The notes under the pieces are model-generated. The model saw only the letters and a program-made list of their open reading frames with translations. It had not been told where the DNA came from and did no database searches. Below are positions 17,411 through 25,185 of a stretch of 64,000 nucleotides of DNA, in pieces (the first letter of the stretch is position 1; each line of letters opens with the position of its first letter). This stretch comes from Paenibacillus rhizovicinus (GTDB lineage Bacteria; Bacillota; Bacilli; Paenibacillales; Paenibacillaceae): positions 4,041,501 through 4,105,500 of the forward strand of contig NZ_CP048286.1 of NCBI RefSeq assembly GCF_010365285.1, written 5' to 3'. The position numbers were made by a program, and so were the translations under genes.

Positions 17411-18823
17411 ATGAGCAAAATAATCGTCCGCGGCGGCAAGCGACTATCCGGAACTGTCCGCGTAAGCGGCGCAAAGAACGCCGTATTACCGATTCTCGCT
17501 GCCACGTTACTCGCAAAGGATGGCGAAAGCGTCATTCATGACGTACCTTTTCTGGATGATGTCCAAACAATTCAACAAGTGCTTTCCGCGCTTGGCGGGA
17601 AGCTGACATATGATAATGAGACGATGCGCATTTCCGCCGAAAATCTCGTTTCGTTCGAAGCTCCATACGAGTGGGTGCGCAAAATGCGTGCTTCCTTCCT
17701 CGTCATGGGTCCCCTGCTCGCCCGTCTCGGACGCGCAAGAATTTCGCTGCCAGGCGGCTGCGCGATCGGAACGCGTCCGATCGACCAGCATTTGAAAGGC
17801 TTTGAAGCGATGGGCGCGGAGATCGCGCTCGGTCAAGGCTTTATCGAAGCCCGGACGGAAGGCAAGCTCAAGGGCGCCAAGATCTATCTGGATTTCGCAA
17901 GCGTCGGCGCGACGGAGAATATTATGATGGCGGCCGTGCTTGCGGATGGAACGACGACGATCGAGAATGCGGCGAAAGAGCCGGAAATCGTGGATTTGGC
18001 CAATTACCTGAACGCCATGGGCGCAATCGTCCGCGGCGCAGGCACGGGCATTATCCGCATCGAAGGCGTGGAATCGCTGAGCGGCGTATCGCATACCGTT
18101 ATCCCTGACCGCGTAGAAGCGGGTACTTACATGATTGCGGCGGCCATGACTGGCGGCGACGTGCATATCGAAGGCGCGATCGGCGATCACTTGGCGCCCG
18201 TCATTTCGAAGCTGCAGGAAATGGGCGTTGCTATTACCGAGACGGACATCGGCATCCGCGTTACGGCGGCTAAGAAGCTGAAATCCGTCGATGTGAAGAC
18301 GCTCCCTTATCCGGGCTTCCCGACCGACATGCAATCGCAGATGATGGCGCTGCTGATGGTCTCCGAAGGCACGAGCATCGTAACGGAAACGGTATTCGAG
18401 AACCGTTTCATGCATGTCGAGGAGTTCCAGAAAATGAACGCGCATATCAAAGTCGACGGTCGTACGGCGATCGTTTCCGGCGGCACGAAGCTGACGGGCG
18501 CGAAAGTGACGGCAACCGATCTGCGTGCGGGTGCGGCCCTTGTCTGCGCAGCGCTTTGCGCGGACGGCGAGAGCGAAATCACCGGCATCCACCATGTGGA
18601 TCGCGGGTATGTGGATATTACAGGCAAGCTGGCATCGCTTGGCGCCGATATTCTCCGCGAGGAGAATACGGAATCGGCTCAGCCGCTCTACGTTAAGGTG
18701 CTGGAAGACGTTGCTGCCGCGCTTGAAGAAGCGGAGCCGGCAATCGTTGCCGCACGGACGCAGGAGCCGGCTAAACGGGAGAAAGAATTGCCTCGCATGA
18801 AAGCTCAGCCAACCTGGGCTTAA
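17411..18823 (+). CDS. murA: UDP-N-acetylglucosamine 1-carboxyvinyltransferase
   Basis: A cytoplasmic enzyme that transfers enolpyruvate from PEP to UDP-GlcNAc, the first committed step of peptidoglycan synthesis. The catalytic Cys117 lies in [17 protein letters not shown], and Lys22-Asn23 of the UDP-GlcNAc site are in SGAKNAVLP. Asp and Arg of the second domain are in [12 protein letters not shown]. The ATG at 17411 is chosen over earlier in-frame codons because the conserved N-terminus [10 protein letters not shown] begins there and AGGGAAA precedes it. The 470-residue product is about 45-50 longer than usual, with an Ala/Glu/Pro-rich tail after [11 protein letters not shown]. The terminator follows directly. 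In B. subtilis terms the location suits murAA. Confidence 0.96.
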   Translation: MSKIIVRGGKRLSGTVRVSGAKNAVLPILAATLLAKDGESVIHDVPFLDDVQTIQQVLSALGGKLTYDNETMRISAENLVSFEAPYEWVRKMRASFLVMGPLLARLGRARISLPGGCAIGTRPIDQHLKGFEAMGAEIALGQGFIEARTEGKLKGAKIYLDFASVGATENIMMAAVLADGTTTIENAAKEPEIVDLANYLNAMGAIVRGAGTGIIRIEGVESLSGVSHTVIPDRVEAGTYMIAAAMTGGDVHIEGAIGDHLAPVISKLQEMGVAITETDIGIRVTAAKKLKSVDVKTLPYPGFPTDMQSQMMALLMVSEGTSIVTETVFENRFMHVEEFQKMNAHIKVDGRTAIVSGGTKLTGAKVTATDLRAGAALVCAALCADGESEITGIHHVDRGYVDITGKLASLGADILREENTESAQPLYVKVLEDVAAALEEAEPAIVAARTQEPAKREKELPRMKAQPTWA

Positions 18824-18866
18824 TTCAAATCGTTGCCTCTTCCATGCTCCGAATCGTAAATTCAAG

Positions 18867-18916
18867 AAACCCTATTTTCGCTCCTTTCTCCGGGAGAAGT
18901 GAAAATAGGGTTTTTT
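18867..18916 (+). terminator. Terminator of murA
   Basis: AAACCCTATTTTC (18867-18879) pairs perfectly with GAAAATAGGGTTT (18901-18913), with an inner CTCC/GGAG pairing, and the T-run continues to 18916. Confidence 0.95.
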
Positions 18917-18924
18917 GCTGCGCG

Positions 18925-18953
18925 TACTATCCTATCTTTTCGGTTCATAGACT
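18925..18953 (+). promoter_or_regulatory. Candidate sigma-E promoter of spoIID
   Basis: TACTATC (18925-18931), a 14-bp spacer, then CATAGACT (18946-18953), which matches the sigma-E -10 consensus CATACANT at seven of eight positions. spoIID is a known mother-cell sigma-E gene in Bacillus, which supports the call. Confidence 0.6.
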
Positions 18954-19007
18954 GTCATAGGGAAGAAGTTTAGGAACAGAGAATCGAAGAACCGAAAGGA
19001 GCTGCGC

Positions 19008-20201
19008 ATGAATCGAGCAAGATGGAAGGCCGGTCGCTCTTATCGTCGTCGATTTTGGACAAGGGGCTGGTGGCTCGGGTTTCTATGGGGATTGCTGCTC
19101 GTGCTGCTTGTGAAAGGGGCTGTCTACTTCCTGGCGCACGAGAGGGCGAAGGAGGAAGGACTGCGCCCGCCAACTCCCGCCTTTCTATCGGAATCGGCGC
19201 CTGCCGAGGCGGATAATACGATAGCGAACCCAACTACAGGAGGTAACGGTTCTACTAGCCCGGAGTCCGACGGTACCTCGCAGGAAGACGCGCAGGCGGC
19301 TTCCGGCTCGGCTGCGGACAAGCCGGCCGAGACGGTCAGCGACTATGACCGCTTATGGGTATCCGTCTACTTGACGGAAGAGAAGCGCATCGAGAGAATG
19401 CCGATCGAACTGTATGTGCGCGGCGTTCTGGCCGGCGAGATGCCGGTGGATTTCGAGCTGGAAGCGCTCAAAGCGCAAGCGATCGCGGCGAGAACTTACA
19501 TTTACCGGCGATTGCTGACAGGCGACCGAAGCGGGCTGACGGATAAAGCGAAGAAGGCCGACGTGGACGATACGGTCATGAACCAGGTGTACGTTTCGCT
19601 GGGCGCGCTGCTGGGGCGTTGGAGCGGCTCGGAGAAGGAAGCGAATTTGCAGAAGCTGAACGAGGCCGTCGAGGGAACGAAAGGCTTGATTGTCACGTAT
19701 GGCGGAGAGCCGATTCAGGCGTCATTCTTCTCGACCAGCAATGGTTATACGGAGAATGCATCCGACTATTGGAATGTCGACCTGCCGTATTTGCGCAGCG
19801 TAGCCAGCCCTTGGGATAAGGAGATTTCGCCGAAGTATGAAGAGAAGGTGACGATGAAGCTGAAGGAAGCGGCCGCGAAGCTGGGCGTGAAGACGGCCGA
19901 AGTCCGCAGCATGCGCATTCTCGACACGACGTCCGGCGAGCGGGTGAAGGACATCAAGGTCGGCGGCGAAACTTTCACGGGCAGGGAGATTCGCGAGAAA
20001 CTGTCTCTCGCATCCTCGGATTTTGCCTGGACGATCGATGGGAATGAGATAAGCTTTACGACCAAAGGCTACGGGCATGGCGTCGGCATGAGTCAATGGG
20101 GAGCGGACGGGATGGCCGAGAACGGCGCAACCGCGCGGCAAATTCTGTCCCACTACTATTCCGGCGCGAAAGTCGAACCGGCTTCCGGCACCTTAAACTA
20201 G
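19008..20201 (+). CDS. spoIID: Stage II sporulation protein D
   Basis: A 397-residue mother-cell membrane protein. SpoIID is a lytic transglycosylase that acts with SpoIIM and SpoIIP during engulfment. One N-terminal membrane segment (WWLGFLWGLLLVLLVKGAVYFL, about 21-42) is followed by a variable Ser/Thr/Asp linker and then the SpoIID/LytB domain. The conserved acidic residue of the active site is Glu144 in GVLAGEMPVDFE. Other family blocks are ALKAQAIAARTY, STSNGYTENA and GYGHGVGMSQWGADGMA. AAAGGAG precedes the ATG by 8 bp. Confidence 0.95.
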   Translation: MNRARWKAGRSYRRRFWTRGWWLGFLWGLLLVLLVKGAVYFLAHERAKEEGLRPPTPAFLSESAPAEADNTIANPTTGGNGSTSPESDGTSQEDAQAASGSAADKPAETVSDYDRLWVSVYLTEEKRIERMPIELYVRGVLAGEMPVDFELEALKAQAIAARTYIYRRLLTGDRSGLTDKAKKADVDDTVMNQVYVSLGALLGRWSGSEKEANLQKLNEAVEGTKGLIVTYGGEPIQASFFSTSNGYTENASDYWNVDLPYLRSVASPWDKEISPKYEEKVTMKLKEAAAKLGVKTAEVRSMRILDTTSGERVKDIKVGGETFTGREIREKLSLASSDFAWTIDGNEISFTTKGYGHGVGMSQWGADGMAENGATARQILSHYYSGAKVEPASGTLN

Positions 20202-20260
20202 CTTCCTGCGACTCTATATCTGCGTTTCACCTTGAATCTCAAAAAATATAAATCCCTCAC

Positions 20261-20289
20261 GTATAAACTGCTAGGTTTCGGCAACAATG
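20261..20289 (+). promoter_or_regulatory. Candidate sigma-F promoter of spoIIQ
   Basis: GTATA (20261-20265) and GGCAACAATG (20280-20289) fit the forespore sigma-F pattern GYWTA / GGNRANANTR, with a 14-bp spacer instead of about 15. spoIIQ is a sigma-F gene in Bacillus. Confidence 0.55.
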
Positions 20290-20309
20290 GCTAGTGAGGT
20301 GATCGAACA

Positions 20310-21065
20310 ATGAGTGATAACAAATCAAAGTTCAATGAAGAGGCTCCCAAAAATGCAATGGGAGGCAAAGCCGTCAAACCGTCTGCGTGGAGAAAACTGA
20401 TGGCAAAGAAATGGGCAGCACCATCAGCATTTTTGGCCGCGGCAGCAATCATCGTAACCTTAATGTGGCTCTATGGGGGAGCTGGGGAAACATCGGACAA
20501 ACCGGCCAGCACCAGCGTAGACGCTACTCAAGGGGTAACGGATGAAACGACGCTCGACGATCAAACGACGGATGCTGACAAAATGGTAGAGAAGTCGCAA
20601 GACGAGCTTATGAAATGGCCTGCCGACAAGAGTCAACTGGATGTATTGGCGCCGTATTACGACGTTCAGTCCAGCAGCGAGAATCGCGCAGCGGCTTTGA
20701 TTCAAACGTACGATAACAAGTTCATCCCGAACATGGGGATCGACCTTGGCAAGAATGACGTGGCGTTCGACGTCAAAGCGGCACTGAGCGGCGTGGTTAC
20801 GGTAGCCGAGAAAAACCCGATTAACGGCAACGTGGTTCAAATCAAGCATGCGAACGGAATGGTCACGATCTATAACAGCCTGAGCGACGTTCAGGTGAAG
20901 GTCGGCCAAGACGTGAAGCAAGGCGCCGTCATCGCGAAAGCGGGACGGGACGAGCTGGAGAAGGATCTGGGCGTCCACGTGCACTTCGAAGTACGCCAGA
21001 ACGGCAAGCCAATGAATCCTTCGACGCTGATCGAAGCCGCTAGTTCCGGCACGGAAGCACAATAA
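20310..21065 (+). CDS. spoIIQ: Stage II sporulation protein Q (M23-like, degenerate zinc site)
   Basis: A 251-residue forespore membrane protein that forms a channel with SpoIIIAH across the intermembrane space during engulfment. It has one membrane segment (about 37-56), a Thr/Asp-rich linker and a LytM/M23 domain from about residue 135. The first zinc ligand is lost: the usual H-x-G-x-D motif reads NMGID, with Asn141 for His and Asp145 kept, while HVHF (His223, His225) is intact. The loss of the first His resembles B. subtilis SpoIIQ, which is structural rather than catalytic. Start: AGGTGAT lies 8 bp before the ATG. It has its own forespore-type promoter and a strong terminator. Confidence 0.93.
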   Translation: MSDNKSKFNEEAPKNAMGGKAVKPSAWRKLMAKKWAAPSAFLAAAAIIVTLMWLYGGAGETSDKPASTSVDATQGVTDETTLDDQTTDADKMVEKSQDELMKWPADKSQLDVLAPYYDVQSSSENRAAALIQTYDNKFIPNMGIDLGKNDVAFDVKAALSGVVTVAEKNPINGNVVQIKHANGMVTIYNSLSDVQVKVGQDVKQGAVIAKAGRDELEKDLGVHVHFEVRQNGKPMNPSTLIEAASSGTEAQ

Positions 21066-21099
21066 TATCGGCAAGGCGGCACGGGCCGCGAAACCTTCG

Positions 21100-21128
21100 G
21101 AAGGCAGGGATTTCCTGCCTTCTTTTTT
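21100..21128 (+). terminator. Terminator of spoIIQ
   Basis: GAAGGCAGG (21100-21108) pairs perfectly with CCTGCCTTC (21114-21122), with a five-base loop, followed by six T. Confidence 0.93.
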
Positions 21129-21190
21129 GCTTTCTTGGAGCCGGAATGAAAATATTTGCAGTTCTAAGGCTTGTCACGCTTGGACATAAA

Positions 21191-21218
21191 GAATATCTAC
21201 CCGTACCCCTCATATACT
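21191..21218 (+). promoter_or_regulatory. Candidate sigma-E promoter of spoIIID
   Basis: GAATATC (21191-21197), a 13-bp spacer, then CATATACT (21211-21218). Both hexamers match the sigma-E consensus (KMATATT / CATACANT) at all but one position. spoIIID is a known sigma-E gene. Confidence 0.65.
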
Positions 21219-21251
21219 GTACCAAACTATCTCGAGTAGGGAGGCGGGAGC

Positions 21252-21539
21252 GTGCACGATTACATCAAAGAACGGACCATAAAAATCGGCCGTTGCATCG
21301 TCGAGACGAAGCACACGGTGCGGACGATCGCTAAAGAATTTGGCGTCTCCAAAAGCACGGTGCACAAGGATTTGACCGAGCGTTTGCCGGAAATAAATCC
21401 TGATTTGGCAGACCAGGTGAAGCACATTCTGGAATACCACAAATCGATCCGGCACCTGAGGGGAGGAGAAGCGACCAAAATCAAGTACAAGAAGAGCTCC
21501 GGACGCAAGCGTGAAGTGCTTGCTGCGGCAAAATCGTAA
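21252..21539 (+). CDS. spoIIID: Sporulation transcriptional regulator SpoIIID
   Basis: A 95-residue DNA-binding protein that switches the mother-cell programme from sigma-E to sigma-K. The helix-turn-helix is in HTVRTIAKEFGVSKSTVHKDL (about 21-41). A basic C-terminal tail (KIKYKKSSGRKRE) supplies extra DNA contacts. The GTG at 21252 starts the conserved sequence MHDYIKERTIKIG, with GGGAGG upstream. It is followed by mbl, as in B. subtilis. Confidence 0.96.
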   Translation: MHDYIKERTIKIGRCIVETKHTVRTIAKEFGVSKSTVHKDLTERLPEINPDLADQVKHILEYHKSIRHLRGGEATKIKYKKSSGRKREVLAAAKS

Positions 21540-21643
21540 GCGATTTTTTCTACAAAAATAGAGGATTTTCGTTGATTTCAGCGAATACTATACTAGATGA
21601 GGATTGTACTCGACTATTATTCGCGCTGGAGGACTTTAGACGT

Positions 21644-22654
21644 ATGTTTAGCAAGGATATTGGGATTGATTTGGGAACTGCAAACGTGTCCATTCATGTC
21701 AGAGGGAGAGGCGTCGTTCTGGATGAGCCTTCGGTCGTAGCGATCGAGAGCGAAACCAAACGCGTACTGGCCGTCGGTGAAGAAGCGCATCGGATGGTAG
21801 GACGGACCCCTGGAAACATTATTGCCATCCGACCGCTTCGGGACGGCGTCATCGCCGATTTCGAAATAACGGAAATTATGCTGAAGGCCTTTATTGATCG
21901 CGTGGGCGGCCGGTCTTGGTACAGCCGTCCTCGCATTCTTATTTGCGCGCCGACGAACATCACGTCGGTCGAGCAAAAGGCGATTCGCGAAGCCGCGGAG
22001 CGCAGCGGAGCAAAGGATGTCTTCCTGGAGGAAGAGCCGAAAGCAGCCGCGCTTGGCGCCGGAATGGACATCTATCAGCCGAGCGGAAACATGGTCGTCG
22101 ATATCGGCGGCGGCACGACGGACGTTGCCGTGCTGTCGATGGGCGACGTCGTTACGGCCTCCTCGATTAAAGTCGCGGGGGACAAGTTCGACGAGGCGAT
22201 CATGAAGTATATCAAGAGCAAGTACAAGCTCCTGATCGGCGAACGGACGAGCGAGGATATCAAAATCAAAATCGGTACCGTGTACGATAACGGCTTCCGG
22301 GACGAGATCGATATCCGCGGACGCGATATGGTGACAGGCTTGCCGCTTACGGTGACGATTTATTCGGACGAAGTGCGCGAAGCGCTCTGGGAACCGGTAT
22401 CGTCCATCGTTTCGGCGGCCAAATCCGTGCTGGAGCGGACGCCGCCGGAATTGTCGGCAGACATCATCGACCGCGGCGTCATCTTGACGGGCGGCGGCGC
22501 GCTGCTGGGCGGTCTTGACGCGTTGCTTGCCGAAGAGCTTAAGGTTCCGGTGCTTATCGCCGAAGATCCGATGCATTGCGTTGTTAAAGGGACAGGCTTA
22601 CTGCTGGACTATTTGGACCGCGTGCCTCGCAGAGCGGACAACGCGAAGCGCTAG
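21644..22654 (+). CDS. mbl: Actin-like rod-shape protein Mbl (MreB family)
   Basis: A 336-residue actin-fold protein that organises lateral-wall synthesis. Phosphate-binding loops are visible: IGIDLGTANVSIHV (residues 6-19), VVDIGGGTTDVAVLS and LTGGGALLGGLD. The ATG at 21644 is chosen because the conserved N-terminus MFSKDIGIDLGT begins there and GGAGG lies at 21628-21632; the open frame extends 24 codons upstream without family similarity. The spoIIID-mbl-flhO-flhP order identifies it as Mbl rather than MreB. Confidence 0.93.
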   Translation: MFSKDIGIDLGTANVSIHVRGRGVVLDEPSVVAIESETKRVLAVGEEAHRMVGRTPGNIIAIRPLRDGVIADFEITEIMLKAFIDRVGGRSWYSRPRILICAPTNITSVEQKAIREAAERSGAKDVFLEEEPKAAALGAGMDIYQPSGNMVVDIGGGTTDVAVLSMGDVVTASSIKVAGDKFDEAIMKYIKSKYKLLIGERTSEDIKIKIGTVYDNGFRDEIDIRGRDMVTGLPLTVTIYSDEVREALWEPVSSIVSAAKSVLERTPPELSADIIDRGVILTGGGALLGGLDALLAEELKVPVLIAEDPMHCVVKGTGLLLDYLDRVPRRADNAKR

Positions 22655-22776
22655 GCCGGATGGAATAGACGGCAAGCCGAAGTTCGGGTAGGGCGCCATA
22701 GGGGGGCGCGCCGAGGGATGAAGGCTGCAGAATAGGTCTTAAGACATAGCGGCTGTCTATTCATCATGGAAAGGCG

Positions 22777-22814
22777 TTATCCGATATATACGATAGGTTA
22801 TAGTAATCGGATAA
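22777..22814. repeat. 9-bp inverted repeat upstream of flhO
   Basis: TTATCCGAT (22777-22785) and ATCGGATAA (22806-22814) are perfect inverted repeats 20 bp apart, ending 26 bp before the flhO ATG and overlapping the likely leader. It could be an operator or a hairpin. The rest of 22655-22840 shows only a GC-rich inverted repeat near 22690-22710. Confidence 0.6.
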
Positions 22815-22840
22815 GCGACAAGCGCCAGGAGGATGCTCCA

Positions 22841-23707
22841 ATGTTAAGAGGTCTATATACGGCTGCTGCCGGAATGATTTCGCAGCAGAACAGACATGAT
22901 ACCATCACTAATAACATCGCTAACATTAATACGCCGGGTTATAAACAGAAATACGCGGTTACCCATTCCTTTCCGGATATGCTGCTGCACCTGACAGGTT
23001 CTAATGATATCGATAACGGCAAGTCGGTCGGTAAACTGAATACGGGCGTCTTCGCGGAAGAGAGCCTGCAGATCAACCTGCAAGGCGATCTGATGCAAAC
23101 GAACCAGTTCAGCGACTTCGCTATCGTCTCGGATATCGGCGTGCCGGGCGTCAACTTCGATTCTTCCGGTAAAGCGTTAACGGCGGACGGTCAACTGATC
23201 TTCCAGCCGCAAGCGTTCTTCACGGTGCAGAACCAGGATGGCGAAACGCGCTATACGCGTGACGGCCAGTTCAAATTGGACGAACAGGGCTTCCTGACGC
23301 TTCCTGACGGCTCTCGGGTGTTAGGCGCCGACGGGAAACCTTTTCAGCTTCCTGCGGGCATGACCTTCAACGAGCTGTCTCTCACGACCGACAATCGGCT
23401 TGTTAATCCGGTGACCGGCCAGAGCGCGGGGCAATTGCTCCTTACGCGAGTGGACAATCCGAACAAGCTGGTTCGCGAAGGCGACGGCAAATTCAAGCTT
23501 GCGGACGGCGAAACGGTCGCGCGTCCGATCAATGCGGCAGATCGCGTCGAGGTGCGCCAAGGCTTCGTGGAACGTTCCAACGTGGATGCTTCCCAGTCGA
23601 TGGTCGACATGATGTCTGCATCCAGAGCGTATGAAGCGAATCAGAAAGTCATTCAATTTTACGATAAAAGCATGGATAAAGCAGTCAATGAAATTGGACG
23701 CATTTAA
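22841..23707 (+). CDS. flhO: Flagellar hook-basal body (rod) protein FlhO
   Basis: A 288-residue rod protein of the FlgF/FlgG family, exported by the flagellar type III system without a signal peptide. The N-terminal family motif MLRGLYTAAAGM...NNIANINTPGYK and the C-terminal coiled segment SMVDMMSASRAYEANQKVIQFYDKSMDKAVNEIG are both intact. The ATG at 22841 follows AGGAGG by 7-8 bp; the upstream extension of the open frame is not family-like. It pairs with flhP. Confidence 0.93.
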   Translation: MLRGLYTAAAGMISQQNRHDTITNNIANINTPGYKQKYAVTHSFPDMLLHLTGSNDIDNGKSVGKLNTGVFAEESLQINLQGDLMQTNQFSDFAIVSDIGVPGVNFDSSGKALTADGQLIFQPQAFFTVQNQDGETRYTRDGQFKLDEQGFLTLPDGSRVLGADGKPFQLPAGMTFNELSLTTDNRLVNPVTGQSAGQLLLTRVDNPNKLVREGDGKFKLADGETVARPINAADRVEVRQGFVERSNVDASQSMVDMMSASRAYEANQKVIQFYDKSMDKAVNEIGRI

Positions 23708-23811
23708 CTTCGCGTATAGCAACGCAGGGTGGGGGCTGGTCGTACTGATATGCAGCTTTAATGCGCATCATAGTAGTACTGCTCGCCTATGCAACCAAGG
23801 AGGCTAACGGA

Positions 23812-24633
23812 ATGAACGGCTCAATGATTACTGCAATGGCGTCCATGAACGGACTGCAACAGAAGCTCGACATGCTGGCTGACAATATCGCGAATGTGAA
23901 TACGGTCGGCTACAAGAAGAAGGTCGGTACGTTCGAAGATCTTCTGACGACGCTGAAGGAGCAGCCGGAGGCGTTTAACCAGCCTGGACGGCTGACGCCG
24001 ATGGGATTCAACCAAGGCTGGGGTTCGCGCCTGACCATGGTGCAGCCAGACCTCTCCCAGGGGCCATTGCAGCAGACGGATCAACCGTTTGACGTAGCCA
24101 TCGAAGGCAATGCCCTGTTCCAGGTTCAAGTCGACGATGCCGGCCATCTCGGCTATACCCGCGGAGGATCGTTCCAAACGAGCTTTACGAATAACGGCAT
24201 CAACATCTTGACGACTAAAGAGGGTTACCCGGTATCTTCGACTAGCGGTCAACCGATTGAAATTCCGCCTGAAATGAAAGCAGTCAGCATCGATGCCTCC
24301 GGCAATGTGATCGGAACGTCGCCTGCGGGACAAATCGTTCAACTTGGACAGCTTCAACTCGTGCAAGTGGACAAGCCGGCGCTGCTGAACCAGGTATCGG
24401 ATAATCTGTTCGCCATTGCGGACGGCGTGGCTACTGCTTCCGTCCTGCATGATGTAACAGCTAGTCCGGAATCGAAAATCGCCGTTAAACAAGGATATTT
24501 GGAGCAATCCAACGTCGTCTTGGCTGACGAGATGACGGATTTGATCAGCGTGCAGCGGGCCTATCAGCTTAGCGCCAGAGCGTTGACGTCGAGCGATACA
24601 ATGATGGGGCTCGCGAACAATTTGCGCGCATAG
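23812..24633 (+). CDS. flhP: Flagellar hook-basal body (rod) protein FlhP
   Basis: A 273-residue paralogue of FlhO. It has the rod-protein N-terminus MNGSMITAMASMNGLQQKLDMLADNIANVNTVGYK and the C-terminus MTDLISVQRAYQLSARALTSSDTMMGLANNLRA. AAGGAGG lies 8 bp before the ATG at 23812. FlhO and FlhP form the distal rod in Bacillus. It ends 11 bp before epuA. Confidence 0.93.
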   Translation: MNGSMITAMASMNGLQQKLDMLADNIANVNTVGYKKKVGTFEDLLTTLKEQPEAFNQPGRLTPMGFNQGWGSRLTMVQPDLSQGPLQQTDQPFDVAIEGNALFQVQVDDAGHLGYTRGGSFQTSFTNNGINILTTKEGYPVSSTSGQPIEIPPEMKAVSIDASGNVIGTSPAGQIVQLGQLQLVQVDKPALLNQVSDNLFAIADGVATASVLHDVTASPESKIAVKQGYLEQSNVVLADEMTDLISVQRAYQLSARALTSSDTMMGLANNLRA

Positions 24634-24644
24634 GAAATGAGTGA

Positions 24645-24995
24645 ATGCCTATGGATTCAAAGAAAGAAACAGCAGCCGGCCTGGAAGGCGTAACGACTGC
24701 GGAACGCAATAATTTGCTTGGCGCTTCGACGGCCGGCGATGCGCGCAGAACCGCTAATCACCCGGAACGGGAAATGACCGCGAAAGAGACGAAGGCTGCT
24801 GCGCGCAAGAAGCGTCATCCTGCCGTCCGCGTGATCAGGTGGATGCTGCTTAAGAGCATCGTGCCGATCTTGTGCGTTCTCGCTGTTATCGGCGGGATGT
24901 ATATCGGTTATGCGGTGTTGGGCAAACGGCCTGGAGCTGAGATTTTCGAGGTCGAGACGTGGAAGCATATGTACGATCTTATATTCGCCGATTGA
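24645..24995 (+). CDS. EpuA-like small membrane protein (annotated in relatives as RNA polymerase subunit beta)
   Basis: A 116-residue protein: a charged Lys/Arg/Thr-rich N-terminal half, one membrane helix (about 70-92, SIVPILCVLAVIGGMYIGYAVLG) and a short tail EIFEVETWKHMYDLIF. The tail and helix match the EpuA family (PF11772), which genome annotations name DNA-directed RNA polymerase subunit beta although it has no polymerase domain. Its function is not established. It closes the flhO-flhP unit before a terminator. ATG 24651 is an equally possible start. Confidence 0.8.
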   Translation: MPMDSKKETAAGLEGVTTAERNNLLGASTAGDARRTANHPEREMTAKETKAAARKKRHPAVRVIRWMLLKSIVPILCVLAVIGGMYIGYAVLGKRPGAEIFEVETWKHMYDLIFAD

Positions 24996-25010
24996 TTGAA
25001 TCGGCTTAAC

Positions 25011-25041
25011 GGCCTGTTTAGCTCAGCTAAGCAGGCCTTTT
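25011..25041 (+). terminator. Terminator after epuA
   Basis: GGCCTGTTTAGC (25011-25022) pairs with GCTAAGCAGGCC (25026-25037), with one mismatch and a short loop, then TTT-A. Confidence 0.85.
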
Positions 25042-25108
25042 ACTGTCTGCGTCCCTTCATGCACCTCCGGGATTGCCTGGTTATAAGCAAGGCCCTCAGA
25101 AGGGCATG

Positions 25109-25150
25109 AAAAAGCCTGCGGCAGCCGTTCTGGAACGGTACCGCAGGCTT
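25109..25150 (-). terminator. Terminator of the minus-strand Big2 gene
   Basis: On the minus strand AAGCCTGCGG (25150-25141) pairs with CCGCAGGCTT (25121-25112) and continues into five T (25113-25109). It lies 36 bp beyond the stop codon of the Ig-like gene. Confidence 0.85.
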
Positions 25151-25185
25151 GTTGTTGTTCGATTGCCGATAGGCTGTTCGCGCTG

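Noticed and set aside
22781-22788. CCGATATA as a sigma-D -10 for flhO
   Set aside because: No acceptable -35 at the right distance; the motif is part of the inverted repeat.
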